A stretch of 5,760 nucleotides of DNA from an uncultured Catenibacillus sp. (lineage in GTDB: Bacteria; Bacillota; Clostridia; Lachnospirales; Lachnospiraceae): positions 1 to 5,760 of the forward strand of contig CAKRHR010000081.1 of NCBI GenBank assembly GCA_934339005.1. Direction: 5' to 3'. This document shows positions 1 through 5,347 of the stretch, piece after piece. Numbering within the stretch: position 1 is the stretch's first letter; the number at the start of each line of letters is the position of its first letter. Both the position numbers and the translations under genes were made by a program. The notes under the pieces are model-generated. The model saw nothing but the letters and a program-made list of their open reading frames with translations, did no database searches and had not been told where the DNA came from.

Positions 1-252
1 ATACCCATGTCCGGCCAACACACACTGTCCCATCTTGTCTGCGTCATTCGATGTCCAACCATATTCATACCGTAATGATGCCAATGTCAGTGTCGGATCT
101 TTCAGCATCTCCTGCTTAGCCAGACCAATCGTACGCTCCGCAAGGCACTCAAAAATAATATAATCCAAATTTCCTTTTTCAATCAATGTTACTGCCGCAT
201 CAACACGGTCACCTGCAAAACCAGCGCCGCCGCCGATTCTAATTTTCTTCAT
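1..252 (-). CDS. AtuA-family (DUF1446) protein, N-terminal part, cut by the window edge
   Basis: The frame starts at an ATG (252-250) and stays open for 84 codons to the left edge, so the C-terminal part is missing. The protein begins MKKIRIGGGAGFAGDRVDAA, and the glycine-rich opening followed by GDR, then a DYIIFECLAERTI segment near residues 31-43, is what I recognise as the start of DUF1446 proteins. The family is named for AtuA of the Pseudomonas acyclic terpene utilisation cluster; its exact reaction, especially in Firmicutes, is not established. An AGGAGAG ribosome binding site (268-262) lies nine bases before the ATG. The gene follows the CitMHS transporter by 54 bases on the same strand with no terminator between, so the two are probably co-transcribed from the sigma-54 promoter at 1663-1678. 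A role in breaking down the imported carboxylate is inference from this neighbourhood. Confidence 0.82.
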   Translation of the reverse strand, partial: MKKIRIGGGAGFAGDRVDAAVTLIEKGNLDYIIFECLAERTIGLAKQEMLKDPTLTLASLRYEYGWTSNDADKMGQCVLAGHGY

Positions 253-306
253 TGCTTTTATCTCTCCTTTTCACCAAAAATTTCAGCTTTTACCGCAATC
301 CAATGA

Positions 307-1620
307 TTAAATAATGACACCGAAAATTGTAAGAATAATCAATAAAATAATCGAAAGTCCCCAAACATATTTAATCGTATACTTCTGATGTTCACCTAAA
401 TCCAAATCACACATACCACACATCAGCAAAGTGGCCGGAGTCAACGGTGTAATTGCCCATCCAAGTGTCAACTGTCCGCAAATTGCCGCATAACAGATTC
501 CCGCACCGGAAAGTCCCAGGGCAGATGCACTTTGTGTAAGAACCGGAAGTACACCATAATAAAATGTATCTGCATCAAACAACAGTGAAAATGGTACTGC
601 AAATATACCAATAATAAATGGTACAAATTTCGTCAATGCTGCCGGTATAATACTTACCAGTGTATTCGCCATAGCTGCAGCCATACCTGATTCAGTAAGA
701 ACACCCATCAGAACGCCCGCACCATATAAGGCACTGACCACAAACACAACATTTGCGCCATGAATACGAATAATCGCCTGCTGTTCCTCCATCTTACGGT
801 AATTAATCAACCAACATACTGCTGTTCCCACAAGGAAAGAAGCTCCCGGAGATAAAATTCCAGAAATCATTGCGCCCACAACAAGCACGATCATAACAAG
901 ATTAATTACCACCAGTTTTGGTCTGGCGAGATTATTTTCTTCTGTAACTTCATTTTCCTCATGCTCGGTAATCACAGATGAAAAATCAAACCCTTCTTTT
1001 TTCAGTCTTTTCGTTTCAGAAAGACCAATCATCACAACTGGAATCAAACCAATGGCGATCGTAATAAGAATCGGCACCAGCATAGGTTTAAAAAACTGTG
1101 TTAAATCTGTCTCCATTACAACCGCTGCTCTTAATGTCGGACCACCCCAAGGTGACATATTCATAAGTCCGGACCCCATTGCCAGAATAGCAGCCAGATT
1201 ACGCAGCTTCATATTCATCTTCTTATAAATCGGAACCATTGCACCGCACACAAGCAACACTGTCGTAGTTGCAGAACCATCCAGATGACCGACAATAGAT
1301 AAAACATAAGTACCAATACAAACGTATAAAGGATTTCCTTTACAGCATTTAATAATGAACTTAACAATCGGATCAAATGCGCCAGCTGTCATCATGCTTC
1401 CGAAAAACAAAATTGCAAATACGAACATGACGCCATTTGCTGCGACCTTATTGATTCCGGCGGTCAGATAAGCCGGTATATCCGCTGCTCCGCCTACCAG
1501 AATTGCCCCCACTAAAGGTATCACTGACAATGCTACCATCGTCGACAGTTTTTTTGTCATAATCGTTACAATAATTGCAACAACTACAAGAAAACCAACA
1601 ATACTTAACCACATTTCCAT
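307..1620 (-). CDS. CitMHS-family carboxylate (citrate-type) transporter
   Basis: This is a complete 437-residue, very hydrophobic integral membrane protein with about a dozen predicted membrane segments, a length typical of the CitMHS family (TC 2.A.11), which includes the B. subtilis metal-citrate/H+ symporters CitM and CitH. Visible family-like features are GHLDGSATTT at residues 111-120, MSPWGGPTLRAA at 155-166, a charged cytoplasmic loop around 203-237 between the two halves, DADTFYYGVLP at 349-359 and PLTPATLL at 392-399. The first ATG (1620) is chosen because AGGAGG (1632-1627) lies six bases upstream; a second ATG two codons in fits less well. It is the first gene of an operon with the AtuA-like gene and is preceded by a sigma-54 promoter, so expression should need the divergently encoded activator. 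The substrate cannot be read from sequence: citrate is the family default, but another di- or tricarboxylate is equally possible given the AtuA neighbour. Confidence 0.9.
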   Translation of the reverse strand: MEMWLSIVGFLVVVAIIVTIMTKKLSTMVALSVIPLVGAILVGGAADIPAYLTAGINKVAANGVMFVFAILFFGSMMTAGAFDPIVKFIIKCCKGNPLYVCIGTYVLSIVGHLDGSATTTVLLVCGAMVPIYKKMNMKLRNLAAILAMGSGLMNMSPWGGPTLRAAVVMETDLTQFFKPMLVPILITIAIGLIPVVMIGLSETKRLKKEGFDFSSVITEHEENEVTEENNLARPKLVVINLVMIVLVVGAMISGILSPGASFLVGTAVCWLINYRKMEEQQAIIRIHGANVVFVVSALYGAGVLMGVLTESGMAAAMANTLVSIIPAALTKFVPFIIGIFAVPFSLLFDADTFYYGVLPVLTQSASALGLSGAGICYAAICGQLTLGWAITPLTPATLLMCGMCDLDLGEHQKYTIKYVWGLSIILLIILTIFGVII

Positions 1621-1623
1621 ATT

Positions 1624-1632
1624 GTCCCTCCT
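1624..1632 (-). promoter_or_regulatory. Ribosome binding site of the CitMHS gene
   Basis: On the minus strand AGGAGGGAC occupies 1632-1624; the AGGAGG core ends six bases before the ATG at 1620. This fixes the first ATG of the transporter rather than the methionine at codon 3. Confidence 0.8.
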
Positions 1633-1662
1633 ATTAAATAATTATTTGATATCTTTATTAAA

Positions 1663-1678
1663 AGCAATTCCTATGCCA
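1663..1678 (-). promoter_or_regulatory. Sigma-54 (-24/-12) promoter of the transporter operon
   Basis: The minus strand reads TGGCATAGGAATTGCT (1678-1663), matching the RpoN consensus TGGCAY-N5-TTGCW. The GG and GC dinucleotides are exactly ten bases apart, as sigma-54 requires, and T residues follow the -12 element. Counting from the GC, transcription should start near 1652, leaving a leader of about 31 bases that includes the AGGAGG of the CitMHS gene. No convincing sigma-70 promoter is visible on this strand upstream of the gene. A sigma-54 activator is encoded divergently, which strongly supports the call. Confidence 0.88.
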
Positions 1679-1689
1679 AAAATAAAGCC

Positions 1690-1717
1690 TTGATTTTTCT
1701 ATGTTTTAGGGTATAAT
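1690..1717 (+). promoter_or_regulatory. Sigma-70-type promoter of the activator gene
   Basis: TTGATT (1690-1695) and a perfect TATAAT (1712-1717) are separated by 16 bases, placing the start near 1724 and giving a leader of about 120 bases before the activator ATG at 1844. The TGTCTCAT repeats begin only a few bases after this start. A weaker alternative -10 (TATAAT, 1760-1765) lies between repeats two and three, with a poor -35. Confidence 0.6.
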
Positions 1718-1728
1718 CATAAGCAAAT

Positions 1729-1779
1729 ATGTCTCATTATTGATAATTATTGTCTCATTTATAATAATTGTCTCATTTT
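1729..1779. promoter_or_regulatory. Enhancer (UAS) repeats TGTCTCAT x3, likely activator binding sites
   Basis: Three identical copies of TGTCTCAT start at 1730, 1751 and 1769, each followed by T/A bases; copies two and three share the longer TTGTCTCATTT. Starts are 21 and 18 bases apart, close to two helical turns. A partial inverted copy (AGACATAT, 1795-1802) matches the ATATGTCT around copy one. The cluster lies roughly 78-125 bases upstream of the predicted sigma-54 start (about 1652), the usual distance for enhancer-binding protein sites. It also lies immediately downstream of the activator's own predicted start, suggesting negative autoregulation. Which protein binds is inferred from position. 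Confidence 0.7.
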
Positions 1780-1843
1780 AGATACAGCATTTTTAGACAT
1801 ATATACTTATTGTATCCGTTTTTTCAAAAGGGGAAATGAAATC

Positions 1844-3253
1844 ATGAACTTAAAAAAACTGGCTGAAAATTATCCGAAGGACTTTTTTAATTATGCTGAG
1901 AAAATATTAGACAGCTATTTTGGCAATATTTTTATCACATACCGCAATGAGCAGATTCTATATGTCAATGAACGTATGGCCAATTCTGTCCATATGTCCA
2001 AGGATGAAATTACAAATATGTCTCTGGCTGAACTTAGAGCAAAAAAACTCTGGCTTCGATCCGTTTCTCAGGAAATGTATGACAGCCAAAAACAACCCTT
2101 TAATGCCTACAATGTTTCAAAGTATGGTGATGAGCTATTTACCCATATTGAACCTATTTTTGATGAGAACGGCGAGTTGATTATGAGTGCTCAGTTTTCC
2201 ATTCCCAGACAAATGCTCACCAGTTTTTCATCCTATATTGATACCGAAAAATCAAACTTAGACCAATACAAAGATATCGTGAAATATCTTGAAAACCAAA
2301 ATACTTTCTCAGATTCCATTATCTGTGAAAGTCAGGCATCAAAATTTGTTTTTGAAGATGCACGATATTTTGGCTCCATTGACGGAACTGTTCTTATTTG
2401 CGGCGAAACCGGTTCCGGTAAGGACGTCATCGCCAACTATATCTACAAAAACAGTAAACGCGCTGAACAACCTTTCATTCCGGTCAATTGTTCCGCCATC
2501 CCAAGTGAATTAATGGAATCTGAGTTCTTCGGCTACGAAAAAGGAGCTTTTACCGGTGCACGCTCCTCCGGAAAACCCGGCTTATTTGAGATGGCCAATA
2601 ACGGTACCCTTTTCCTTGATGAAATCGGCGAATTGCCTCTCCCGATGCAGGCAAAATTATTAAGAGTACTTGAAACCGGAGAATTTATGCGTGTCGGCGG
2701 ACTAAAACAGGTAAAAACCAACGTCCGGATTATTGCCGCAACCAATCGTGATTTGCGGCAAATGGTCAGTGAAAAAACATTCCGTGAAGACCTATATTAC
2801 CGTCTTAATGTCATGCTGTTATTCATTCCTCCGCTTCGAAAACGTCAGGAAGATATTATTCCAATGGCGGAACGGTTTTTGAGAAAATATAACCAGAAAT
2901 ATAACCTTAAACGTATCCTGACACCGGAGCTTTGCCAATGTCTGCTTGATTATCAGTATCCCGGAAATGTCAGAGAATTGAAGAACCTGATTGAACGCTA
3001 TGCAATTACAGGCCATCTGGATATTGTTTCATCCTCTGAAAGCTCAAATAATCCAACACCTTCAATGATAGTGGATGTGCAGACCAGTAATCTTCCATTT
3101 CATGAAGCCTGTGCGCTATTCGAAAAGCAATATATTCAGAAAACACTTGATGAATGTCGCGGTTCCGTTGCAAAAGCGGCGAATGTTCTTGGCATCCACC
3201 GCTCCCTATTATATAAGAAAATTGCAAAACTCGGCATTTCCCGCACCGACTGA
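1844..3253 (+). CDS. PAS-domain sigma-54-dependent transcriptional activator (enhancer-binding protein)
   Basis: This 469-residue protein has three parts. The N-terminal region (about 25-120) resembles a PAS sensor fold and lacks a phospho-acceptor receiver, so it probably senses a small molecule directly. The AAA+ sigma-54 interaction domain (about 155-390) carries Walker A GETGSGKD (187-194), the sigma-54 contact loop GAFTGA (234-239), Walker B LFLDE (256-260), sensor I ATNRDL (299-304), arginine-finger region FREDLYYRLN (313-322) and sensor II GNVREL (374-379). A Fis-type helix-turn-helix ends the protein (about 441-463, AKAANVLGIHRSLLYKKI). All residues needed for ATP hydrolysis and sigma-54 remodelling appear present. 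The start is supported by AAGGGG (1828-1833) ten bases before the ATG. It is divergent to the CitMHS operon, its most likely target through the TGTCTCAT repeats. The inducing ligand is unknown, plausibly the transported carboxylate or a metabolite of it. Confidence 0.93.
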   Translation: MNLKKLAENYPKDFFNYAEKILDSYFGNIFITYRNEQILYVNERMANSVHMSKDEITNMSLAELRAKKLWLRSVSQEMYDSQKQPFNAYNVSKYGDELFTHIEPIFDENGELIMSAQFSIPRQMLTSFSSYIDTEKSNLDQYKDIVKYLENQNTFSDSIICESQASKFVFEDARYFGSIDGTVLICGETGSGKDVIANYIYKNSKRAEQPFIPVNCSAIPSELMESEFFGYEKGAFTGARSSGKPGLFEMANNGTLFLDEIGELPLPMQAKLLRVLETGEFMRVGGLKQVKTNVRIIAATNRDLRQMVSEKTFREDLYYRLNVMLLFIPPLRKRQEDIIPMAERFLRKYNQKYNLKRILTPELCQCLLDYQYPGNVRELKNLIERYAITGHLDIVSSSESSNNPTPSMIVDVQTSNLPFHEACALFEKQYIQKTLDECRGSVAKAANVLGIHRSLLYKKIAKLGISRTD

Positions 3254-3321
3254 TGAAGCTGTCAATTGCCTTACAGCAAGTTATCCAAGCCTATAGATTA
3301 TCAACGTAAATATTCCACCCA

Positions 3322-3347
3322 AAATCCCCGGAACATTCCGGGGATTT
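3322..3347. terminator. Hairpin terminator after the activator gene, possibly bidirectional
   Basis: An 11-bp perfect stem (AAATCCCCGGA 3322-3332 with TCCGGGGATTT 3337-3347) closes a four-base loop, 68 bases after the activator stop. The T-run is short on the plus strand (TTTACATT), and on the minus strand the stem is followed by TGGG, so termination efficiency is uncertain. Because the YhcG-type gene converges from the right and shows no hairpin of its own, the same stem may end both transcripts. Confidence 0.6.
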
Positions 3348-3485
3348 ACATTCACTATCCACATTTTATTTGACAAACTCTTTCATTTTTTCACAGTCTT
3401 CATTTTTGAATCAGTTTAATCTTCTATTTTTTAAGGCCTGCTTTCCCCGCAAATGTCAAATCATTGCTACGACACAAATGGTTGT

Positions 3486-4508
3486 TTATTTTTTCTCTTT
3501 ATCTTTTAAAGAGAGCACTGCCTCTACCTGCGCAATCAATTGTTCCTTATCTGGCATATACGTTACATATTTTGATGCAAAAATATTATTGCTCAGACCG
3601 CCCAGTGCATATTGGATATCTACATTTCCTTTATCCGTACATAAAATTAATCCTATTGGCGGGTTATCATCTTCATCATTAACTTCTGCTGCATAGTAAT
3701 TTAAATACATATTTAACTGTCCCACTGCTTCCGGCATTAATTTAATCGTTTTCAATTCAATCAAAACATATGATTTTAATATTTTGTTATAAAACACCAT
3801 ATCTACATAATAATGGACATTGCCAAATGTCACTCTTTGTTGTGTCCCAACAAACATAAAACCTTTTCCTAATTCTAATAAAAATTTTTCTATTTGTCTG
3901 ACAAGTGCTTCCTCCAAATCAGATTCCATCATCGGCTTATTTTCTGGTATCCCTAAAAATTCAAATACGTAAGGATCTTTCACAATATCCTGTGGTTTTA
4001 CAATTTCATTACCTTTTAACGACAATTCTAATACTTTCTGCTTATTTGCCTTCCCATCTGATAATAGAAGTCTTTCAAAAAGCGATGACGCAATTTGCCT
4101 TCTTAATTCTCTGACGCTCCATCTGGATTTTGCGCATTCAATTTCGTAAAAATGACGTTTAGCTTTATCAGAAATTGACAAAAGTTCACAATAATGCGAC
4201 CAACTTAAGCGTTCAGACACTGTCTGAACGCTGCCATATTCTTTATAAAATGTAATCATATTCCAAATATTGGCACGTGAAAAACCTTTACCAAATTTTC
4301 TGGTAAGTTCTTTTGATAGCATAGAAATTGTTTTATTTTGATAATTCTCTTCATTTTCATGCAAATTAATATCTTCAACAAGCAGTTTCCCAATTTCCAT
4401 ATATGTTCTTAGAAGAGTATTATTCACTTCAACTGCAACATGTGTTCTTGCCTCCTGAAGTAATTTTTCTATTTTATTTATCATCTCATTATCCACTAAT
4501 TTATCCAT
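3486..4508 (-). CDS. YhcG-family (DUF1016) PD-(D/E)XK nuclease-domain protein
   Basis: Counting from the ATG at 4508 the protein has 340 residues. The N-terminal half (about 10-150) is a helical DUF1016 N-terminal domain with the characteristic LSWSHYCELL (101-110) and WSVRELRRQI (130-139). The C-terminal half (about 175-330) is a PD-(D/E)XK nuclease fold: D236 in YYVDMVFY, E251-L-K253 in LIELKT, and Q264 in AVGQLNMY are the expected active-site residues, so catalysis looks intact. The family includes E. coli YhcG; nuclease activity is predicted from fold, and roles in defence or DNA processing have been proposed rather than settled. I chose 4508 over the longer frame start at 4532 because AAGGAG (4519-4514) lies five bases before it and would sit inside the coding region of the longer version. 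It follows the AbiEi-type gene by 79 bases on the same strand, so co-transcription is plausible. Its sequence is more AT-rich than the transporter operon, compatible with acquisition. Confidence 0.88.
   Translation of the reverse strand: MDKLVDNEMINKIEKLLQEARTHVAVEVNNTLLRTYMEIGKLLVEDINLHENEENYQNKTISMLSKELTRKFGKGFSRANIWNMITFYKEYGSVQTVSERLSWSHYCELLSISDKAKRHFYEIECAKSRWSVRELRRQIASSLFERLLLSDGKANKQKVLELSLKGNEIVKPQDIVKDPYVFEFLGIPENKPMMESDLEEALVRQIEKFLLELGKGFMFVGTQQRVTFGNVHYYVDMVFYNKILKSYVLIELKTIKLMPEAVGQLNMYLNYYAAEVNDEDDNPPIGLILCTDKGNVDIQYALGGLSNNIFASKYVTYMPDKEQLIAQVEAVLSLKDKEKK
4208..4232. repeat. 25-bp perfect palindrome inside the YhcG-family gene
   Basis: AGCGTTCAGACA (4208-4219) and TGTCTGAACGCT (4221-4232) are perfect 12-base inverted arms around one central base. 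On the coding strand it spans codons for SVQTVSER just before LSWSHY. In mRNA it could form an 11-bp stem with a three-base loop. There is no T-run after it, so it is not a normal terminator. It may be a by-product of conserved codons. Confidence 0.75.
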
Positions 4509-4513
4509 GCTTT

Positions 4514-4519
4514 CTCCTT
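4514..4519 (-). promoter_or_regulatory. Ribosome binding site deciding the YhcG-family start
   Basis: AAGGAG on the minus strand (4519-4514), five bases before the ATG at 4508. In the alternative frame start at 4532 these bases would encode the residues EGE, and no comparable site precedes 4532. Confidence 0.75.
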
Positions 4520-4564
4520 CTATAAGTATCAACCAACTATGCTACACTTATTATCAGTTTCCCT

Positions 4565-4588
4565 CTAAATTTCTTTAAGCAGATTCAT
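4565..4588 (-). pseudogene. Seven-codon vestige at the position of the AbiEii toxin start
   Basis: The abiEi stop TGA (4590-4588) overlaps an ATG (4588-4586) in the arrangement TGATG. GGAGG (4600-4596) lies seven bases before that ATG, an ideal site for coupled translation. The frame reads MNLLKEI and stops at TAG (4567-4565). In standard abiE loci this is where the AbiEii nucleotidyltransferase toxin gene begins, often overlapping abiEi. I read the start signal as real and the rest of the gene as lost, either by deletion or decay; nothing in the 56 bases up to the YhcG-family start is recognisably AbiEii. It could instead be a leader peptide or chance. Confidence 0.45.
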
Positions 4589-5130
4589 CACAAAACCTCC
4601 AGTTGTATGGCATCCATAATCTTCTTTCCACCCTTGACTTTTTCAGCATAATCCTCCATACTAAAAAAATCCATATCATTAATTATCCTTCGGTAACTGC
4701 CAATCACATCTTTATAATAATCAAAAGGTATTCTTCCTCTAAATCGTATTAAATCCACCAGCAATCGCTCACGACTATATATTGGAATCTTTACGCTCTG
4801 ATACTCTATAAGGCATTTACCAATATCATACAAATCATCATTAACAAAACTTTGCTTTACCCTTTTATCTTTTATCCTTGAATCTTCTCTTTTCGTTGTC
4901 AGACAATAATAGTCCGGTATAATATCAGTCAAGCCATAATAGTAATACGCACTGCTCCCTGCAAATATCGCTCTCGGATACTTTGCAGTCATCAGTTCAA
5001 GTTCAGAACATATCTTTTTATCTGAATATAACCCCTTTTCTTTTTGAAATAAAATACCTGCTTCTATTGCTTTCTTAATTCTGTAATCTGTTCCATACTT
5101 TTCAAGACACTGTCTATACGTCAATATCAT
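4588..5130 (-). CDS. AbiEi-type antitoxin / transcriptional repressor (type IV TA family)
   Basis: This 180-residue protein resembles the short AbiEi-type proteins of Clostridia. Its N-terminal segment (about 5-37, YGTDYRIKKAIEAG then KEKGLYSD) looks like the winged-helix start of the family. The motif AIFAGSSAYYYYGLTD (54-69), the IPDYYCLTT strand (71-79), YSRERLLVDLIR (118-129) and FDYYKDVIGSYRR (136-148) follow in the expected order. AbiEi proteins repress their own operon and neutralise the AbiEii nucleotidyltransferase toxin without binding it (type IV). Here no AbiEii gene follows; only a coupled start vestige (4565-4588) and then a YhcG-family nuclease gene. AGGGGGTGA (5143-5135), one base off the ideal site, precedes the ATG at 5130. 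Two related inverted-repeat blocks upstream flank its predicted promoter, as expected for AbiEi autorepression. Family assignment is from motif recognition. Confidence 0.82.
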   Translation of the reverse strand: MILTYRQCLEKYGTDYRIKKAIEAGILFQKEKGLYSDKKICSELELMTAKYPRAIFAGSSAYYYYGLTDIIPDYYCLTTKREDSRIKDKRVKQSFVNDDLYDIGKCLIEYQSVKIPIYSRERLLVDLIRFRGRIPFDYYKDVIGSYRRIINDMDFFSMEDYAEKVKGGKKIMDAIQLEVL

Positions 5131-5152
5131 TCTGTCACCCCCTCTTTGTTTT

Positions 5153-5195
5153 AAGCAAAATTACACTTACTCTTAATTTATGTGTATTTTTGCTT
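5153..5195. repeat. Operator-like inverted repeat 1 upstream of abiEi
   Basis: Half-site AAGCAAAATTACAC (5153-5166) and its near-perfect inverse GTGTATTTTTGCTT (5182-5195) match at 13 of 14 positions across a 15-base spacer. The block lies between the predicted -10 box and the ribosome binding site, covering the likely transcription start, where a bound repressor would block initiation. AbiEi proteins are known to bind inverted repeats in their own promoter. Confidence 0.72.
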
Positions 5196-5197
5196 TA

Positions 5198-5225
5198 ATT
5201 ATACCATTTCATTTAATAAATTCAA
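5198..5225 (-). promoter_or_regulatory. Sigma-70-type promoter of the abiEi gene
   Basis: On the minus strand a perfect TATAAT (5203-5198), preceded by TGG as in extended -10 promoters, lies 16 bases after TTGAAT (5225-5220). The start would fall near 5191, giving a leader of about 60 bases. The core promoter is bracketed by the two inverted-repeat blocks at 5153-5195 and 5224-5266. Confidence 0.65.
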
Positions 5226-5266
5226 GTAAAAATACACTTGTTTTTGTTTCATGTGAGTTTTAACTC
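5224..5266. repeat. Operator-like inverted repeat 2 upstream of abiEi
   Basis: Half-site AAGTAAAAATACAC (5224-5237) matches the first half of block 1 at 12 of 14 positions. Its degenerate inverse GTGAGTTTTAACTC (5253-5266) matches it at 10 of 14. The spacer is again 15 bases and the half-site offset again 29, identical to block 1; the blocks start 71 bases apart. This block overlaps the predicted -35 box. The right half is weak, so the block may be partly decayed. Confidence 0.6.
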
Positions 5267-5276
5267 AAATCATTAG

Positions 5277-5321
5277 AAAAGCAAGAGCAAAAATGATTAC
5301 CTCAACCATTGACGTTCTTGC
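5277..5321 (-). terminator. Probable terminator after the MATE transporter gene
   Basis: On the minus strand GCAAGA (5321-5316) pairs with TCTTGC (5286-5281), followed by TTTT (5280-5277). Inside the loop AATGGTT (5310-5304) pairs with AATCATT (5298-5292), with one G-U pair, followed by a T-run. It starts about 27 bases after the MATE stop. The stems are modest in GC, so strength is uncertain. Confidence 0.45.
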
Positions 5322-5347
5322 CTTTATCACATTAAATATTATCTTTT

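Noticed and set aside
1729..1779. Three spaced repeats as a tiny CRISPR array
   Set aside because: The repeat unit is only 8-11 bases with 10-13 base spacers, far too short. The position between divergent promoters explains them better as protein binding sites.
1781..1816. GATACA (1781-1786) and TGTATC (1811-1816) as a leader hairpin or operator
   Set aside because: Six-base arms across 24 AT-rich bases are expected by chance and have no further support.
2533..3227. Several minus-strand open frames of 65-73 codons and plus-strand frames in other phases within the activator gene
   Set aside because: They overlap a gene with every expected sigma-54 activator motif and are ordinary shadow frames.
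3368..3461. ATTTGACA / TGTCAAAT inverted repeat as ends of a small mobile element
   Set aside because: The eight-base arms are 78 bases apart, with no target duplication or transposase remnant; chance in AT-rich DNA is more likely.
3370..3696. Plus-strand open frame of 108 codons
   Set aside because: It runs antisense into the well-supported YhcG-family gene, lacks a convincing ribosome binding site, and its translation resembles no domain I know.
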